DNA from: Siphonodentalium dalli
Lineage: Eukaryota; Mollusca; Scaphopoda; Gadilida; Siphonodentaliidae
DNA: 64,000 nucleotides
Assembly: GCA_032622095.1 (NCBI GenBank)
Contig: CP136066.1
Span: 63,146,609 to 63,210,608, forward strand
Reading direction: 5' to 3'
In this document: positions 47,301-58,230 of the stretch, one piece after another
Position numbering within the stretch: the first letter of the stretch is position 1
Layout of the letters: the number at the start of each line of letters is the position of its first letter
The notes under the pieces: generated by a model
Databases searched by the model: none
What the model saw: the letters and a program-made list of their open reading frames with translations, nothing else
Told to the model about the DNA's origin: nothing
Translations under genes and position numbers: made by a program

Positions 47301-48831
47301 CCAATTCACCTATTCACATCATACAATAACTCCCTGTATACCTATTCACCTCGCCTATGATAATATAGTAATTCCCTGACTACCATCTTGGCATCTACCC
47401 TGTATCCAGTTGATATTTTTTTTTATCATAATGGACCAGAATAGCCACAGAGTATGGTTCATCTCGGTTCCGTCTCAAAGTTCTGCCCATTTCCTTTCAA
47501 AAATATGGACAGAATCACAAAAGAGGTTCTCGGCAAAATTCCATACTTTAAAATGAATTTGTCATGCCCCATACGGAACTGGGACAACCAGAATAGAACA
47601 TATAGTTGTCAGTTAATTATCTAACACGTATAATAACCAAGTGAGTCACAATTTACTAAATTTTCGGATAACACAGAGAATAATGTTCGGGATATATGTC
47701 AAAAAACTTTTTACAAATTTGGTTGCCATTTTGGAAGCCAACTTGAGCAATTTGGTCTATAAATACCGTAGTGGGACACATTTGAGATAGACCAAAACAA
47801 TAAACACATTTGAATCCAAAGACAGTTACATTTTACTTGAAAAAATGGTCCATACCTAAAAAGTTAATTTTTGCCGATATTTATGTCAAGTTTTTGAGAG
47901 AAAAGTCCAATATTTTTGGTGATGTCAGTGGTGACAATAGTAAGAATTAACGATGGTGCATCAGACCGGTTAGTATTCAATGTATAGGAGGCAGAATAGC
48001 CAATTGTATACATCAACCACAACTTGTAAGCGATTGCAGGACACGCTGGGGCAATATTTACCATTTTCCATATTTTGGCGCCATTTTGGCAGCCATTTTG
48101 AGCCAAATTAAGAATTTTGGTTCCAATGAGTTGGACTATTCATAGGTAATGATATTCCTCATTTTGATTACAAAGTTCTGTTCATTTCTTGTTGAAATAT
48201 GATTAGAATCCCAATTGTGATTTTTTTGTGAAATTTTATACCACGTTCTAAAAAATCGAATTTTTGAGGGAAGGGGCTAGGACCCCAATAATTGTATATT
48301 TAATTGCTCCAATGATCAGTTAATATACAAAACACAAAATAAAGTCACATCACTCAACCAGTTCCAAACAGCATGAACTGATCTGGAAGATATTTGTGAA
48401 AAAACGTCATATTTTGAACTTAATCCTGATTCACAGAACTTTCAACCGGGTGTGATTTCACGAAGAGCGTTTATTTATTAAATAACATACATGTCCATAT
48501 ATGTATAGCAGATGATGAGATAGTTCTGACAGAAAGGTCACGAGGAGTGATTCAAATAACAAAGTATTCCCATGTTCATGAGATTATATGTACAACGAGT
48601 GTGAAATATGTCTCGACATTGACTTACTGTATTTTCGCGGCAATAAAAACAGTATGTGACTTTAAGTTGATTTTTTGAGAAAAATATGGGTCACAGGCAG
48701 CGACAGGCACCCTCGTTGGATTCAGCATACTTGAATTATGCTAGAAAACTTAGTTTCATGCTTTTCCCCAAAAATGCCTCTAGGGTTCTAGTATTCCACA
48801 AATGTAGCTTTTCCGACCAGACTATTACAGT
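44397..48831. mobile_element. ~4.4-kb insertion nested in a foldback arm
   Basis: It separates two adjacent subrepeats of a foldback arm. The junction phrases TTATAGT (about 44390) and TTACAGT (about 48834) may be a diverged target duplication. Near the ends TCTAGAAGCATTTCCGCGGA and, inverted, CTAGAGGCATTTTTGGGGAA are weakly similar. Inside are inverted arms 45110-45222 and 48303-48410 (GTTCATG-TGTTTGGAACTGGTTGA and its inverse). Also inside are a bidirectional ~40-bp array and two diverged ~690-bp copies (CAAAGTTCTG blocks at 47481 and 48174). No transposase is recognised. Confidence 0.55.
45223..47365. repeat. Bidirectional ~40-bp degenerate array
   Basis: Many imperfect units of CACTCCATGTATACATATAC plus ACCTCACCCATGACCATATAG type. 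Left of about 45690 they run in the minus orientation (GAATATGTATACATAGAGTG, ACCATATGGTCAT). Right of about 45780 they run in the plus orientation. At the turning point TGGGTGGCTATCGCTTTCCAC (45669-45689) is mirrored exactly by its inverse at 45778-45798. The His/Thr/Tyr-rich frames (for example 46705-47154) are produced by the repeat and are not genes. Confidence 0.85.
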
Positions 48832-51800
48832 GGCAATTGATGACGAGCAACTCAATATTTTGGGCCCATTCATTTATCAAAACAGGCAACATATTGTCTC
48901 TGGGAAAATATGTTTCAAAATGTTTTGTAGTCATGAAATGTGCTTACAGTGACAAGCGGGTGGTAGTCGTAATTCCATGAAACTTTGGGAAGATAAGCTC
49001 TTCTATGTTACTAACATATATTATGACTAATGATATGGTGAGTGACTGCACGCTTGAATGAACATCACTTGAATGGGAAGAGTTGACTTTCAAAACATCA
49101 CAAAATCACTGGGTTCATTAAGAGGTAACATGTCCATGTAATCTGGTCATTATACCCCATCCCAACAGATGCGTCCGTCTGGCTTCATTTCAGCCATATA
49201 TGTTCTTTCTGTTTTCTTAGAATAATACATATTAAATATCCAATGCATGCTCACTCTCTACTGTGGTCTCAGGACATGTCTATAGCTCTACACACTCTCG
49301 ATTTACATGATACACCATACCAATTTCCTCAACAACTGTCCTACCCACACACACACTCTCTACTGCGCCAGTCTCCGGACATGACTCGTCAATACTCTTC
49401 ATATCCATCCTGATACCACTTTCATTAACAACTGTCTCACTCACCTGTTCAATCTCTAGTGACAACTAATCGTAGTATTTTGTATAACGGTTATTTGTGC
49501 ATGTAAATGTACCATTATCATGTTAACTTCGATATTTCTAAATCTTCTTAGACTAGGTGGATAATACAGATGTTGAACGCGAAGGGAAGAAGCGGGTTAA
49601 TGTGACAACTAATCGTAGTATTTTGTATAACGGTTATTTGTGCATGTAAATGTACCATTATCATGTTAACTTCGATATTTCTAAATCTTTTTAGACTCCT
49701 CTACTAAATCTGAAATAACTGGACACAATAAACAAATGCTCAACGAACGATTTCTAGCTATTATTACAATAGTATAATCCATGTAACACAATGCTGTCTA
49801 TCGTGTTACTCGCAGTGTATTTTGTGTAGCGAATGCGCCATTTGATGCTTCTCATATATGTAGAAGATGTATGGTATATTATCATAAATTTGTGTTCGTA
49901 TCACAATAAGAGCACAAAGTCGACAAAGGGACTTAAATAGATTTTATTCAAAACTAAGTGCGTTGTAGATAGCTATATCCTGTAACAATAGAAGTATTTC
50001 CCGTAACAAGATTTCAGATGATACAAGATCCCATCAAATGGTGTGTCAAAAAAATATAACTTCTGCACTAAAAATCAATATTAATGAAACACCAAACAGT
50101 TTGCATGTAATTCCACTTAAAATTCAGCCGCCTAAATTTCAAATAGTCTAATTTCAATGCGCTGTTTATATTTCGAGTAACAACTGGTCATTCCTGTAAT
50201 GGTTTTCTTCGTAACAGTGGGAGACCGTTACGAGATATGTACTGGCTATCAAAAACAAACTATTTCAATGATCATCTCTCATAAAGTAGCAATCAATATG
50301 ATTCAGAAACTCAGTAATGAATTAGAGATACTGAGGTCCCTGATTTTATCGAATAAATTGACGTGTTTGAACTATACGGTTCCGGGTGCACCTACCGGAT
50401 ACGAATTTTTTTGCGACTGTTTCTGTGAATGCAAATATGAGCAAACTTTTGAAGATGTCATGTGTTCTCACTTTTATAATGCAAGTGATGTAATTTAGTC
50501 TTGACAGGGAGGGCCTATTATGTCACTTACATGTACAGGAGAGACTTTGATTTGAGGGGTAAGATGTAACGAACACAAAATATGTGGAAATCTCGGAAAG
50601 TTTGGCCTGCGGTTCATTATAATTTAGAGTAATGCCCATTATTCCATTATGCATGACACTTTTCATAATTATTGTGAACAATGTCTATAGACGGATGAGA
50701 AAACTCGAAATTTTGAAATTGGGACACGAGTTTTTTTTTAAATTCAGCTATAAAGGTGGCGGGTATGGGGTGAACATACCGATACACGACAGGTATACGG
50801 TGTATATTCTATAGAACTCATTGCGGGTCATATATAAAATCATAATTTGTCAGCATATATCTTGTCTGGAAGACGCCAGTGCCAAAGGGCAAGAATATGG
50901 GCCAAAATTGCTCTCTCAAATGGGACATTAAAATAACAGAACGATTAACTAATTGTGTATTGCTCGTCAAAAGCTGAAAATAAGCTAATTTTTCGGTAGG
51001 GTACCTTCTCAAATAGTTTTACCATACACAGCTGTCACTAATTCCGGCAACGCCAAGAATAATTTATTTACCTTCCAGAAAACGTTGGCGGCTACAACTT
51101 GTTCTAACGAGGGGTAGGGGTATTCGACCACTTTTCGCATTTGGCCGCTCCACTATAAAATATACAAATATGTTGTATGTTTCCCGTTCAACAGCCGATC
51201 ATTGTCATAACAGTTAGTGTCAATGTCCACTCTTTGGTAGGTTGCTCACCCAACCTCTTCGGTCCCATGTACCAAACAACAAACGAGAGGTTAACCTGCC
51301 GTTACCCGAGTATTCTGACATGTTAACATGACAAAATGACCAGGTTACATGGACATGTTACCTCTTAATGAACCCAGTGATTTTGTGATGTTTTGAAAGT
51401 CGACTCTTCCCATTCAATTGATGTTCATTCAAGCGTGCAGTCACTCAGCATATCATTAGTCATACTTTATGTTAGTAACATAGAAGAACTGATCTTCCCA
51501 CAGTTTTATGGAATTACGACTACCAACCACTTGTCACTGTAAGCACATTTCACGACTAAAAAGCATTTTGAAACATTTTCTCAGAGAAAATATTTTGCCT
51601 GTTTTGGTAAATTAATGGGCCCAAAATATTGAGTTGCCCGATACCAGTTGCCACTGTAACCACATTTCACGGCTACAATAATTTTTTGAAACACATTTTC
51701 GATAATTTATCGATCACTTTCGGTACAATAATGTCCCGAAAATATTGAGTTGCTCGTTTGCTTCCACTGTAACAGCGTTTCGCGCATACAAATATTTTGA

Positions 51801-52150
51801 TAATAGATAATATTTTGCATGTTTCGGTGATTTAATTTCCCGAAAAAATAAAAAATAAGTTGCTCGTTTCTTGCCACTATAATAACGTGTCACGGCTACA
51901 CAGCATTTTTGAAATATGTTTTCTCAGAGAGAGATACTAGGTTGCCTGTTTCGGTAAATTAATGTTCCGAAAATATCGATTTGCTCGTTTGTTACCACTG
52001 TAATAACTTTTAACGGCCACACATCATTTTGGGAATGTTTTCTCAAAGATAACATGTTGCCTCTTTCGGTAAATTAATATCCCGATAAAATAGAGTTTCT
52101 TGAAAACATATTCTGCCTGTTATGGTAATTAATATCCCAAAAAATCGACA
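48832..52150. mobile_element. Foldback element with ~325-bp arms and ~118-bp subrepeats
   Basis: Left arm 48832-49158 and right arm 51333-51660 are inverted copies (TAATGAACCCAGTGATTTTG, CATTCAAGCGTGCAGTCACT, ATTTTGGGCCCATTAATTT). Beyond the right arm about five subrepeats of ~118 bp (51530-52150) repeat CACTGTAATAACGTTTCACGG, TGAAA-ATGTTTTCTCAGAGA and TTCGGTAAATTAAT-CCCGAAAATA. One partner subrepeat survives on the left at 44314-44396. The loop (49159-51332) holds a tandem duplication and a 99-codon frame without a recognised motif. Confidence 0.8.
49459..49697. repeat. 143-bp-period tandem duplication
   Basis: About 95 bp beginning GTGACAACTAATCGTAGTAT and ending CTAAATCTTCTTAGACT occurs at 49459-49553 and again at 49602-49696 with one mismatch, separated by about 48 bp. 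It looks recent. Confidence 0.9.
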
Positions 52151-53204
52151 AAATGACGACACTAAAGAAGTTTTCTTTCCAGGTGTTGTTGTAACATCAT
52201 GAGTATGCTTGTATCATTTTGCAGGCAAAGAAAACTGCATAAATTAATTTGACCGCGTTTATTGCCATATCGATTTTACTTGCCGTAATCTATCAATGTG
52301 TCTCATCGCATGAAACAGCCACGTGGCAAAACGTGTGACTTTGAATACATGTTGGATCCGTCTGGAGTTCTGTATAAAGTTCGATTTAGACATCGCTGGT
52401 CAACTTGAATCTAGGAAGACAGGTTAAACTTAACTTCAGACAATCGTGATTATGAAAAGAAAAAAAACATCCGACACAAGTGATGGTTAAACATGGCTTC
52501 AGAGAAAGTGACATTTGAATTTGGCTTGGAGAGCGCGCTGGTTAAATTTGGCTACTGGCAGACTATACTATAGGTCCTATAGTTGAACAAGGATTTAGAC
52601 AGAGTTCCGGTAAAATTGGTGTTTAAACATAGGTGTGGTTAAGCAGGCATCGGACAAATTGATGATTATTCTTGTAGTTACACAAAGGGATAGCTCAGCT
52701 TTAGGATAAGCGGTATGGTAGTTCAATGTAGCTTCAAACTTGACGTTTTATCTGCATACAGTTAAGCGATTTTCTGGAAGTGTTGTCGCAAAATGTACTG
52801 CACCCCATCCACACTACATGGGCGCCCTGTCGCCTTCAGACTCTAAATATACCGCTGTTATACAATGTATACATGTGCGCTCTAATTATCCGTCTTTCCA
52901 AAGCCTGATATATTGTTACATTGCTATAGTTTTGTGTTTATACATATTCTGTTAGGAGTGGTTGAACATGTACGTTTTAGACCTGTCATCCAATCCCTTG
53001 TATTGAATGTATGCACCGTACATTTTTTCAGTTAACATATGGTTGAAGGGACTCGATCAGTGCCGCTTCAGTTATCAGAATCGAGTAACTGCCCAAAAAT
53101 AATGCTAACCACAGTCAACTATAGTATAAAATTGCCCGAAACCTTGAAATTATCGGTGGCGAAAAATAATACATTTCAAGCATCGTTATCTGATTACTAT
53201 GAGC
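52151..53204. other. No feature seen
   Basis: An intron spacer. The small frame at 52740-52955 has no motif. Confidence 0.5.
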
Positions 53205-53316
53205 TTTGATGGGTGAGTTCCTCAACTCGAATAAAAGATGTTTTACACCCGAAGCCTGCGAAGCCAAGGAAATAGTCATTTGCGAGCATTAATTCTGATT
53301 ATATGCACCTTTGAGC
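53205..53316 (-). mobile_element. MITE-1 terminal fragment
   Basis: GATGGGTGAGTTCCTCAACTCGAA, then GCGAAGCCAAGGAAATAGTC, then GATTATATGCACCTTTGAG matches the right terminus of the elements at 1537 and 4756, but is diverged. The TTAA has become TTGA. Confidence 0.7.
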
Positions 53317-53768
53317 TAACTGTGTTCGTCCCTTCTTCTTCCTCCAATCAGACTTGAGCCAATCAAACGTGTCGCAATCTGGGTCTGAATAACGCTGACG
53401 TAAAACATTGAAATGCTGGGATTCCGTCATTTTGTTCGAGACTATATACCGAAGGCGTGACTGTCTCAGATTGGGACATGTAAATAATCGCAGAATAGAA
53501 ATACGTCGTTGTGAATTACGTGCACCACAAATTGAATATTATGCAGAGGCAGAAACGTTTAACATATATCGAGGGGCGGCATAAAGTGATGGAGGAGTGG
53601 AGAGAAACCTCCCCATGTAATAACTCCGACATGCAAAGGGTTCAGTCCATACTACTCTATTTACTGACACCATCGAAGGCGTAACTGCATGTTCTAGATT
53701 GGCATATAATCACATAACGAACTCAAACTAATGCTGTTTTGAATTACGATCCAGCCTTTTTTTTGTAG

Positions 53769-53998
53769 AGATGCAAATATGGACAGATGGAAAAGGACGG
53801 GCAATCCTCCGCATGGCATAACCCCAGTAAAGGGTGCCGTTCACATCGTCGCCAGCAGAGGATATGTCAATTACATTTTACACAACAAAACGGCGCTAGA
53901 TCTCCTAGAATGGGTGAAAAATACACACATTCCTGATGAAACATATTTCTCTACGCTGAACCACAACCCACACCTCGAAGTTCCAGGATCTTACAAAG
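53769..53998 (+). CDS. GCNT: GCNT-like glycosyltransferase, exon 2
   Basis: An internal coding exon of 230 nt. It is preceded by the acceptor CCTTTTTTTTGTAG (AG at 53767-53768) and followed by the donor AAAG/GTGGGTATG. It supplies one base to complete Arg264, then residues 265-340, then one base of Gly341. It reads DRWKRTGNPPHGI, VKGAVHIVASRGYVNYILHN, LLEWVKNTHIPDE, FSTLNHNPHL and VPGSYKG. These are core GT14 blocks. The Glu of PDE (about residue 321) aligns with the catalytic base identified in mouse core-2 enzyme (Glu320). No other domain is fused. Phase agrees with exon 1 (23357-24147) and exon 3 (62170-62474). Confidence 0.92.
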
Positions 53999-54790
53999 GT
54001 GGGTATGAAGTAGTGAAGGCATGGTTTATTCGATATATATTGAAGACTAATCACATCACTATATGTTAAGTTGTTAACGCTACAAGGCGGTTTGCGCTTC
54101 AAAATACGCACATTCATATTCGGTTTTGAATTTTCTACGAACATTTCTACGAGCAGTATATGTCACTGAAAGACGCGCTGCAATCATACAAAAATACATC
54201 TTTGAACACGATGTTTGGGTTCCAAAAAAAAACCAAAACAGCCATTTGCACGGCATGGCACAGAAAAGATGGTAGATATAAATATCCTTTGTTTGACTTA
54301 TGTGCGAACATTTGAAAACAGCTGGAAAATAGCAGTCACCACTGTTCACCATGGCAATTCATTTTTCAGCGCATTTGAAGCCGGTATATCAATATTTCGT
54401 GTATGTGTAAACCTATTTATACCTCTTTCCAAATTACGTAACAAAATTTGGAAGTTCAAATGAGTTATTTCAGTTTGGCGGGTTTGTGAAATGAGGCATG
54501 ATTCCATTAACTGGATATATCATTGTCTATATATTTACATACTAAATAAAAAAAATTGCTTCGGCTTTTCCCATATCATTACGACAGCCACACCCCTTTA
54601 GTCAATATGGTCCCGAACAAATAGCTGTATACATTGAATGCTATTTTAGGCAATGAATGCATACTCGCATTTGATTTCGCGCAGTACTATTTATCGCGCA
54701 CCAATGTGTGTGCGAATTTATACGAAGGAGAAATCAGCTACGTTATTGAATTGTATGTACATACATTACAGATGCATGGTTGGACTGAAT
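53999..54790. other. Intron 2 start, no feature seen
   Basis: Frames running past the donor (to 54069) and elsewhere show no family similarity. Confidence 0.5.
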
Positions 54791-55080
54791 ATAGAGAATT
54801 TTATTGACATGCGGGCATTCATTCAATTGCAAAAACCATTGTTCATATGTAAATCATGGTAATATATGTTCGATCTTGCGATACTTGTATGAAATACAAA
54901 TATATATTCCCGTACGAAGGAATACGAAAACATATATGTTATAGAGAATTTTATTGACATGCGGGCATTCATTCAATTGCAAAAACCATTGTTCATATGT
55001 AAATCATGGTAATATATGTTCGATCTTGCGATACTTGTATGAAATACAAATATATATTCCCGTACGAAGGAATACGAAAA
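54791..55080. repeat. Perfect 140-bp tandem duplication
   Basis: 54791-54930 and 54941-55080 (starting ATAGAGAATTTTATTGACAT, ending GAAGGAATACGAAAA) are identical by eye, separated by CATATATGTT. It is either a very recent duplication or an assembly artefact. Confidence 0.93.
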
Positions 55081-55750
55081 AATATTAGTACAGGCGAATT
55101 AGGGTTGAACCCGGAACTAACTACAACACAAATGCCAAAGGTGCCATCATACAGAGTAAGTCAATGTGTGCGACATACACACATTTTAGTGAACAATATT
55201 TGGGACAAGTAGCAAAATTTCCTTTTCCATGGCAACGAGGGGTGATTTTCACTGACTGTGAAAACTAGGTGTTAAATTGCGTGTGTGGCGAGAACCGTTT
55301 CAATTATTACAAATATTATGTTGGTTTATATGAACACCCATTGTTTCACCTCTTGGGAAGGTCAAGGTCACATGTAAAGGTCAAGGTGATTGCAAACAAA
55401 TGTGTTCTTTTTCCGATTCTATCATATTACTCCGACCCACTGGATTGTCAACCCAGCTATTTGAAGTACTCGCACCTACATGTTTATAGTTAGCCGCCTA
55501 CGTGGTTGTTTGCATGTACTTCCTTAACGTTCATTTCATTGATGTCCATAACTATTTGTATTTCAGAGTGATTATTTTTGACCATCTAACCACGCATCTT
55601 CTCAACAAAATTTTGATGCAGTTCCAATTTGCTCGATGTTAATTTTCATCGTGGTGGTTATTAATATATACAAAGGTAACTAAGGAACAATTAAGAACTG
55701 AAACAGTCACCAGATACAAGTCTTTTACGAAATATTTTGAATTCACGAAG

Positions 55751-56925
55751 TAGGGCTTCACGGTATCCACCTTCACAATACGGACTACGATATTTGATGA
55801 AATATCGCGGTATGACTAAATACCATCAAGAATAATTTCAAAACATTTTGTTAGTAAAGATCCTTCGGAACATGCAGCACGCAATTCAATATTTGAGTGT
55901 GAATGTAGTGTCACGCCGACACACGCAAAGCAAATAGGACAACGCAATGCATGTCACTTGTACTCATAACAATGTGTGGGGTCCTAATGACGTACGTGGC
56001 TTACGTAAACAATATCAAGCATTTAGTTCACAAATTTTATTTCATGACAAAGCATATTCAACGTGCTGAACTTTGAACACTGAACTGACATGTTTATCCG
56101 AACAAAGTACACCACTACAATACAATGAGTCTACAGTTTTGCCGCGAGAAACGACAACATATTAACATTATCTGGCTTCAGACAAGAACGCTTCGGTGCA
56201 ACAATCTGTCCGATCTTAGTGAATAAGCGCTCAGAAGGCACACTTGTGACACATTAAATTTATATACAGAGATATGTTCGCGCGAATTCGAACAATGTTG
56301 TATAGTTTGCATTTGGTAATTGTATGGATGGCCATCATGGTTTAATTATTGCTGTGTGTGCACTAATTTGAGCTGCATATTAGATGACGTACATCCATTG
56401 GGATTATCGTTGTATCACGCATGCATCGCGAAAATCCTCAAAATTATCGATAAGTAATACGTCGTAAACGTTCATAAAAGCTCATAACCGAGAACGTTTC
56501 GGTGATGCACTAAAAAACACACCCATCAGAATTCAACGCACTTTCTTCTGTTTTGCTATGGGCGTCTTGTCTGGCTCGTTATCTTCTCGTATCGGTTCTA
56601 GTTTCGTCTCGCTGTTTCTCTTTCATATATCAAAAGCTGGAACTATGCTTTCAATAGAGTCGACTGTGGCGTTTCAGTTTTTCTTGCTGGTTATATTCTA
56701 ATTTCGCTGGTTCTCGTTTCGTCTCGCTGGATCTCTTTCATTACTTACATGTACAGGCACGCGTTATTGCCTCGTATATATTAAATTTGTTAACGTTTGC
56801 TGTCGTAAAACCGACTAAAAGAAGAAAATATAGCGTGCCGCGATATACCGACTATTCAAGTAATCCAATACGGACTACTCGGTATTAAAAATAAAACCGC
56901 GGTATGACTAAATACCGAAAACCCG
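55751..56925 (-). mobile_element. Degraded hAT element
   Basis: The left end TAGGGCTTCACGGTAT and right end ATACCGAAAACCC are inverted-like. Both ends have ATACGGACTAC and CGCGGTATGACTAAATACC subterminal phrases. A possible 8-bp target duplication is TCACGAAG and GCACGCAG (6 of 8 match). A transposase C-terminus is readable on the minus strand (56131-56253). Confidence 0.72.
56131..56253 (-). pseudogene. hAT transposase C-terminal remnant
   Basis: The minus strand reads 40 residues and a stop: CVTSVPSERLFTKIGQIV, then a KRSCLKPDNVNMLSFL stretch, then AAKL. This is the hAT C-terminal dimerisation motif (SVPSERxFS...G.IV...R..L.P..V..L.FL). The rest of the transposase is absent or unrecognisable and a TAA lies directly upstream in frame, so it is dead. 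Confidence 0.88.
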
Positions 56926-57894
56926 CACGCAGCACGGTGCGCCAATTCAAAGTGCGCTATTTCAAAACTGAGCGAAAAATAGTACTGCGCGAATTAAAAT
57001 AAAGTATAGATACAGGCGATCTAGCCGAAAAATGGGGGTCACTAATGGCAACACAAATGACTTTTAGTTCACTGGATAGCTGAATATGTACTGCATTAGA
57101 CTAGCAATATTTTAGGAAAATCCAATTGGGAAAATTTGATAAATTTGTGTTTCCATGGCAACGATGGATAATAAATGGGTATTTGGTCATTTTACATTAA
57201 ATAGTGCGTATCGTGAATAATTTAATAACTACCCAAAATTTACACTGGTTTATGAAAAGACTTGTAATGGCCGACATTTCCACCTATTCATGGTGACGTA
57301 TAAAGGTCAAGGTTGTTGTTAAAAATCAGGATTTTTATCATTTAGCAGTCATATTTTCGACTGTCCTTGTTACGATTTATTACAAATAGCGATCACCAAC
57401 ACTATTTTATAAACTCCGGAATTCAGGTTCCGTGGGAAGGTTCATTTGAATGGATATCGATATATGCATTAGAAACTATAGCAGTTTGAAATATGTGGCG
57501 ACAACATTTTTATGTACAACAAGACATATCTTGGAATATTTATATAGATTGTTGAGACAAAATAATCGACATAACTGGTCAGAATATATGCAAGTGTGTG
57601 TAAACTGGTTGCAACGCAGATGTCTTTTGGCACGCTGGATAGTTAAAAGTCTACTGCTTTAGATTATGTTTTATTTAGGAATATCCAATTGGGACAAATT
57701 TGTTAAATTTGAGTTTCCATAGCAACTATGGCTAATAATCGGATATTTGGAATAAATCGTATGTATCGTGAATAATTTAATAAGTACCTAAAAGTTTACA
57801 TTGGTTTATGGACAGACTTGTAATGGTCGATATTTTCAAATATCCAAGGTAACCTTGAAATGTCAAGGTCACGTATAAACGTCAAGGTCATGAA

Positions 57895-58230
57895 AGAATT
57901 AAGAAAATGGAGATTCAACTCCATTCTGGCGATGCTATGCTGCTAAACTGATAATATATGCAAGAATTATGAAGATGGAATTTCATCTTGATTTTAGCGG
58001 TGCTAAACTGCTTATTAATGACAACCACAAGAAAATATAATTGCAAACTCGATTCTAGCAGTGCTATGCTGCTAAACTGATAGTTAATGAAAAACTTAAG
58101 AAAGCGGTTTTTCAACCCGGATTCTAGCGATGCTATGCTGATACATGCACTACTAATACATGCACATGAAAGAATTAAGAAAATTGAATTTCAAACTCAA
58201 TTCTAGTGGTGCTATGCTGCTAAACTTCTA
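57895..58230. repeat. ~70-bp tandem repeat, 5 units
   Basis: GTGCTATGCTGCTAAACTGAT recurs at about 57922, 58059 and 58206, with variants at 57999 and 58128. Each is preceded by a GATTCTAGC-type phrase and AAGAATTAAGAAAAT. Confidence 0.8.

Noticed and set aside
50199-50498. 99-codon frame with a Cys-rich CDCFCECKYEQ segment
   Set aside because: No known motif, no splice or homologue context. It lies in the loop of a foldback element, and I cannot distinguish it from chance.
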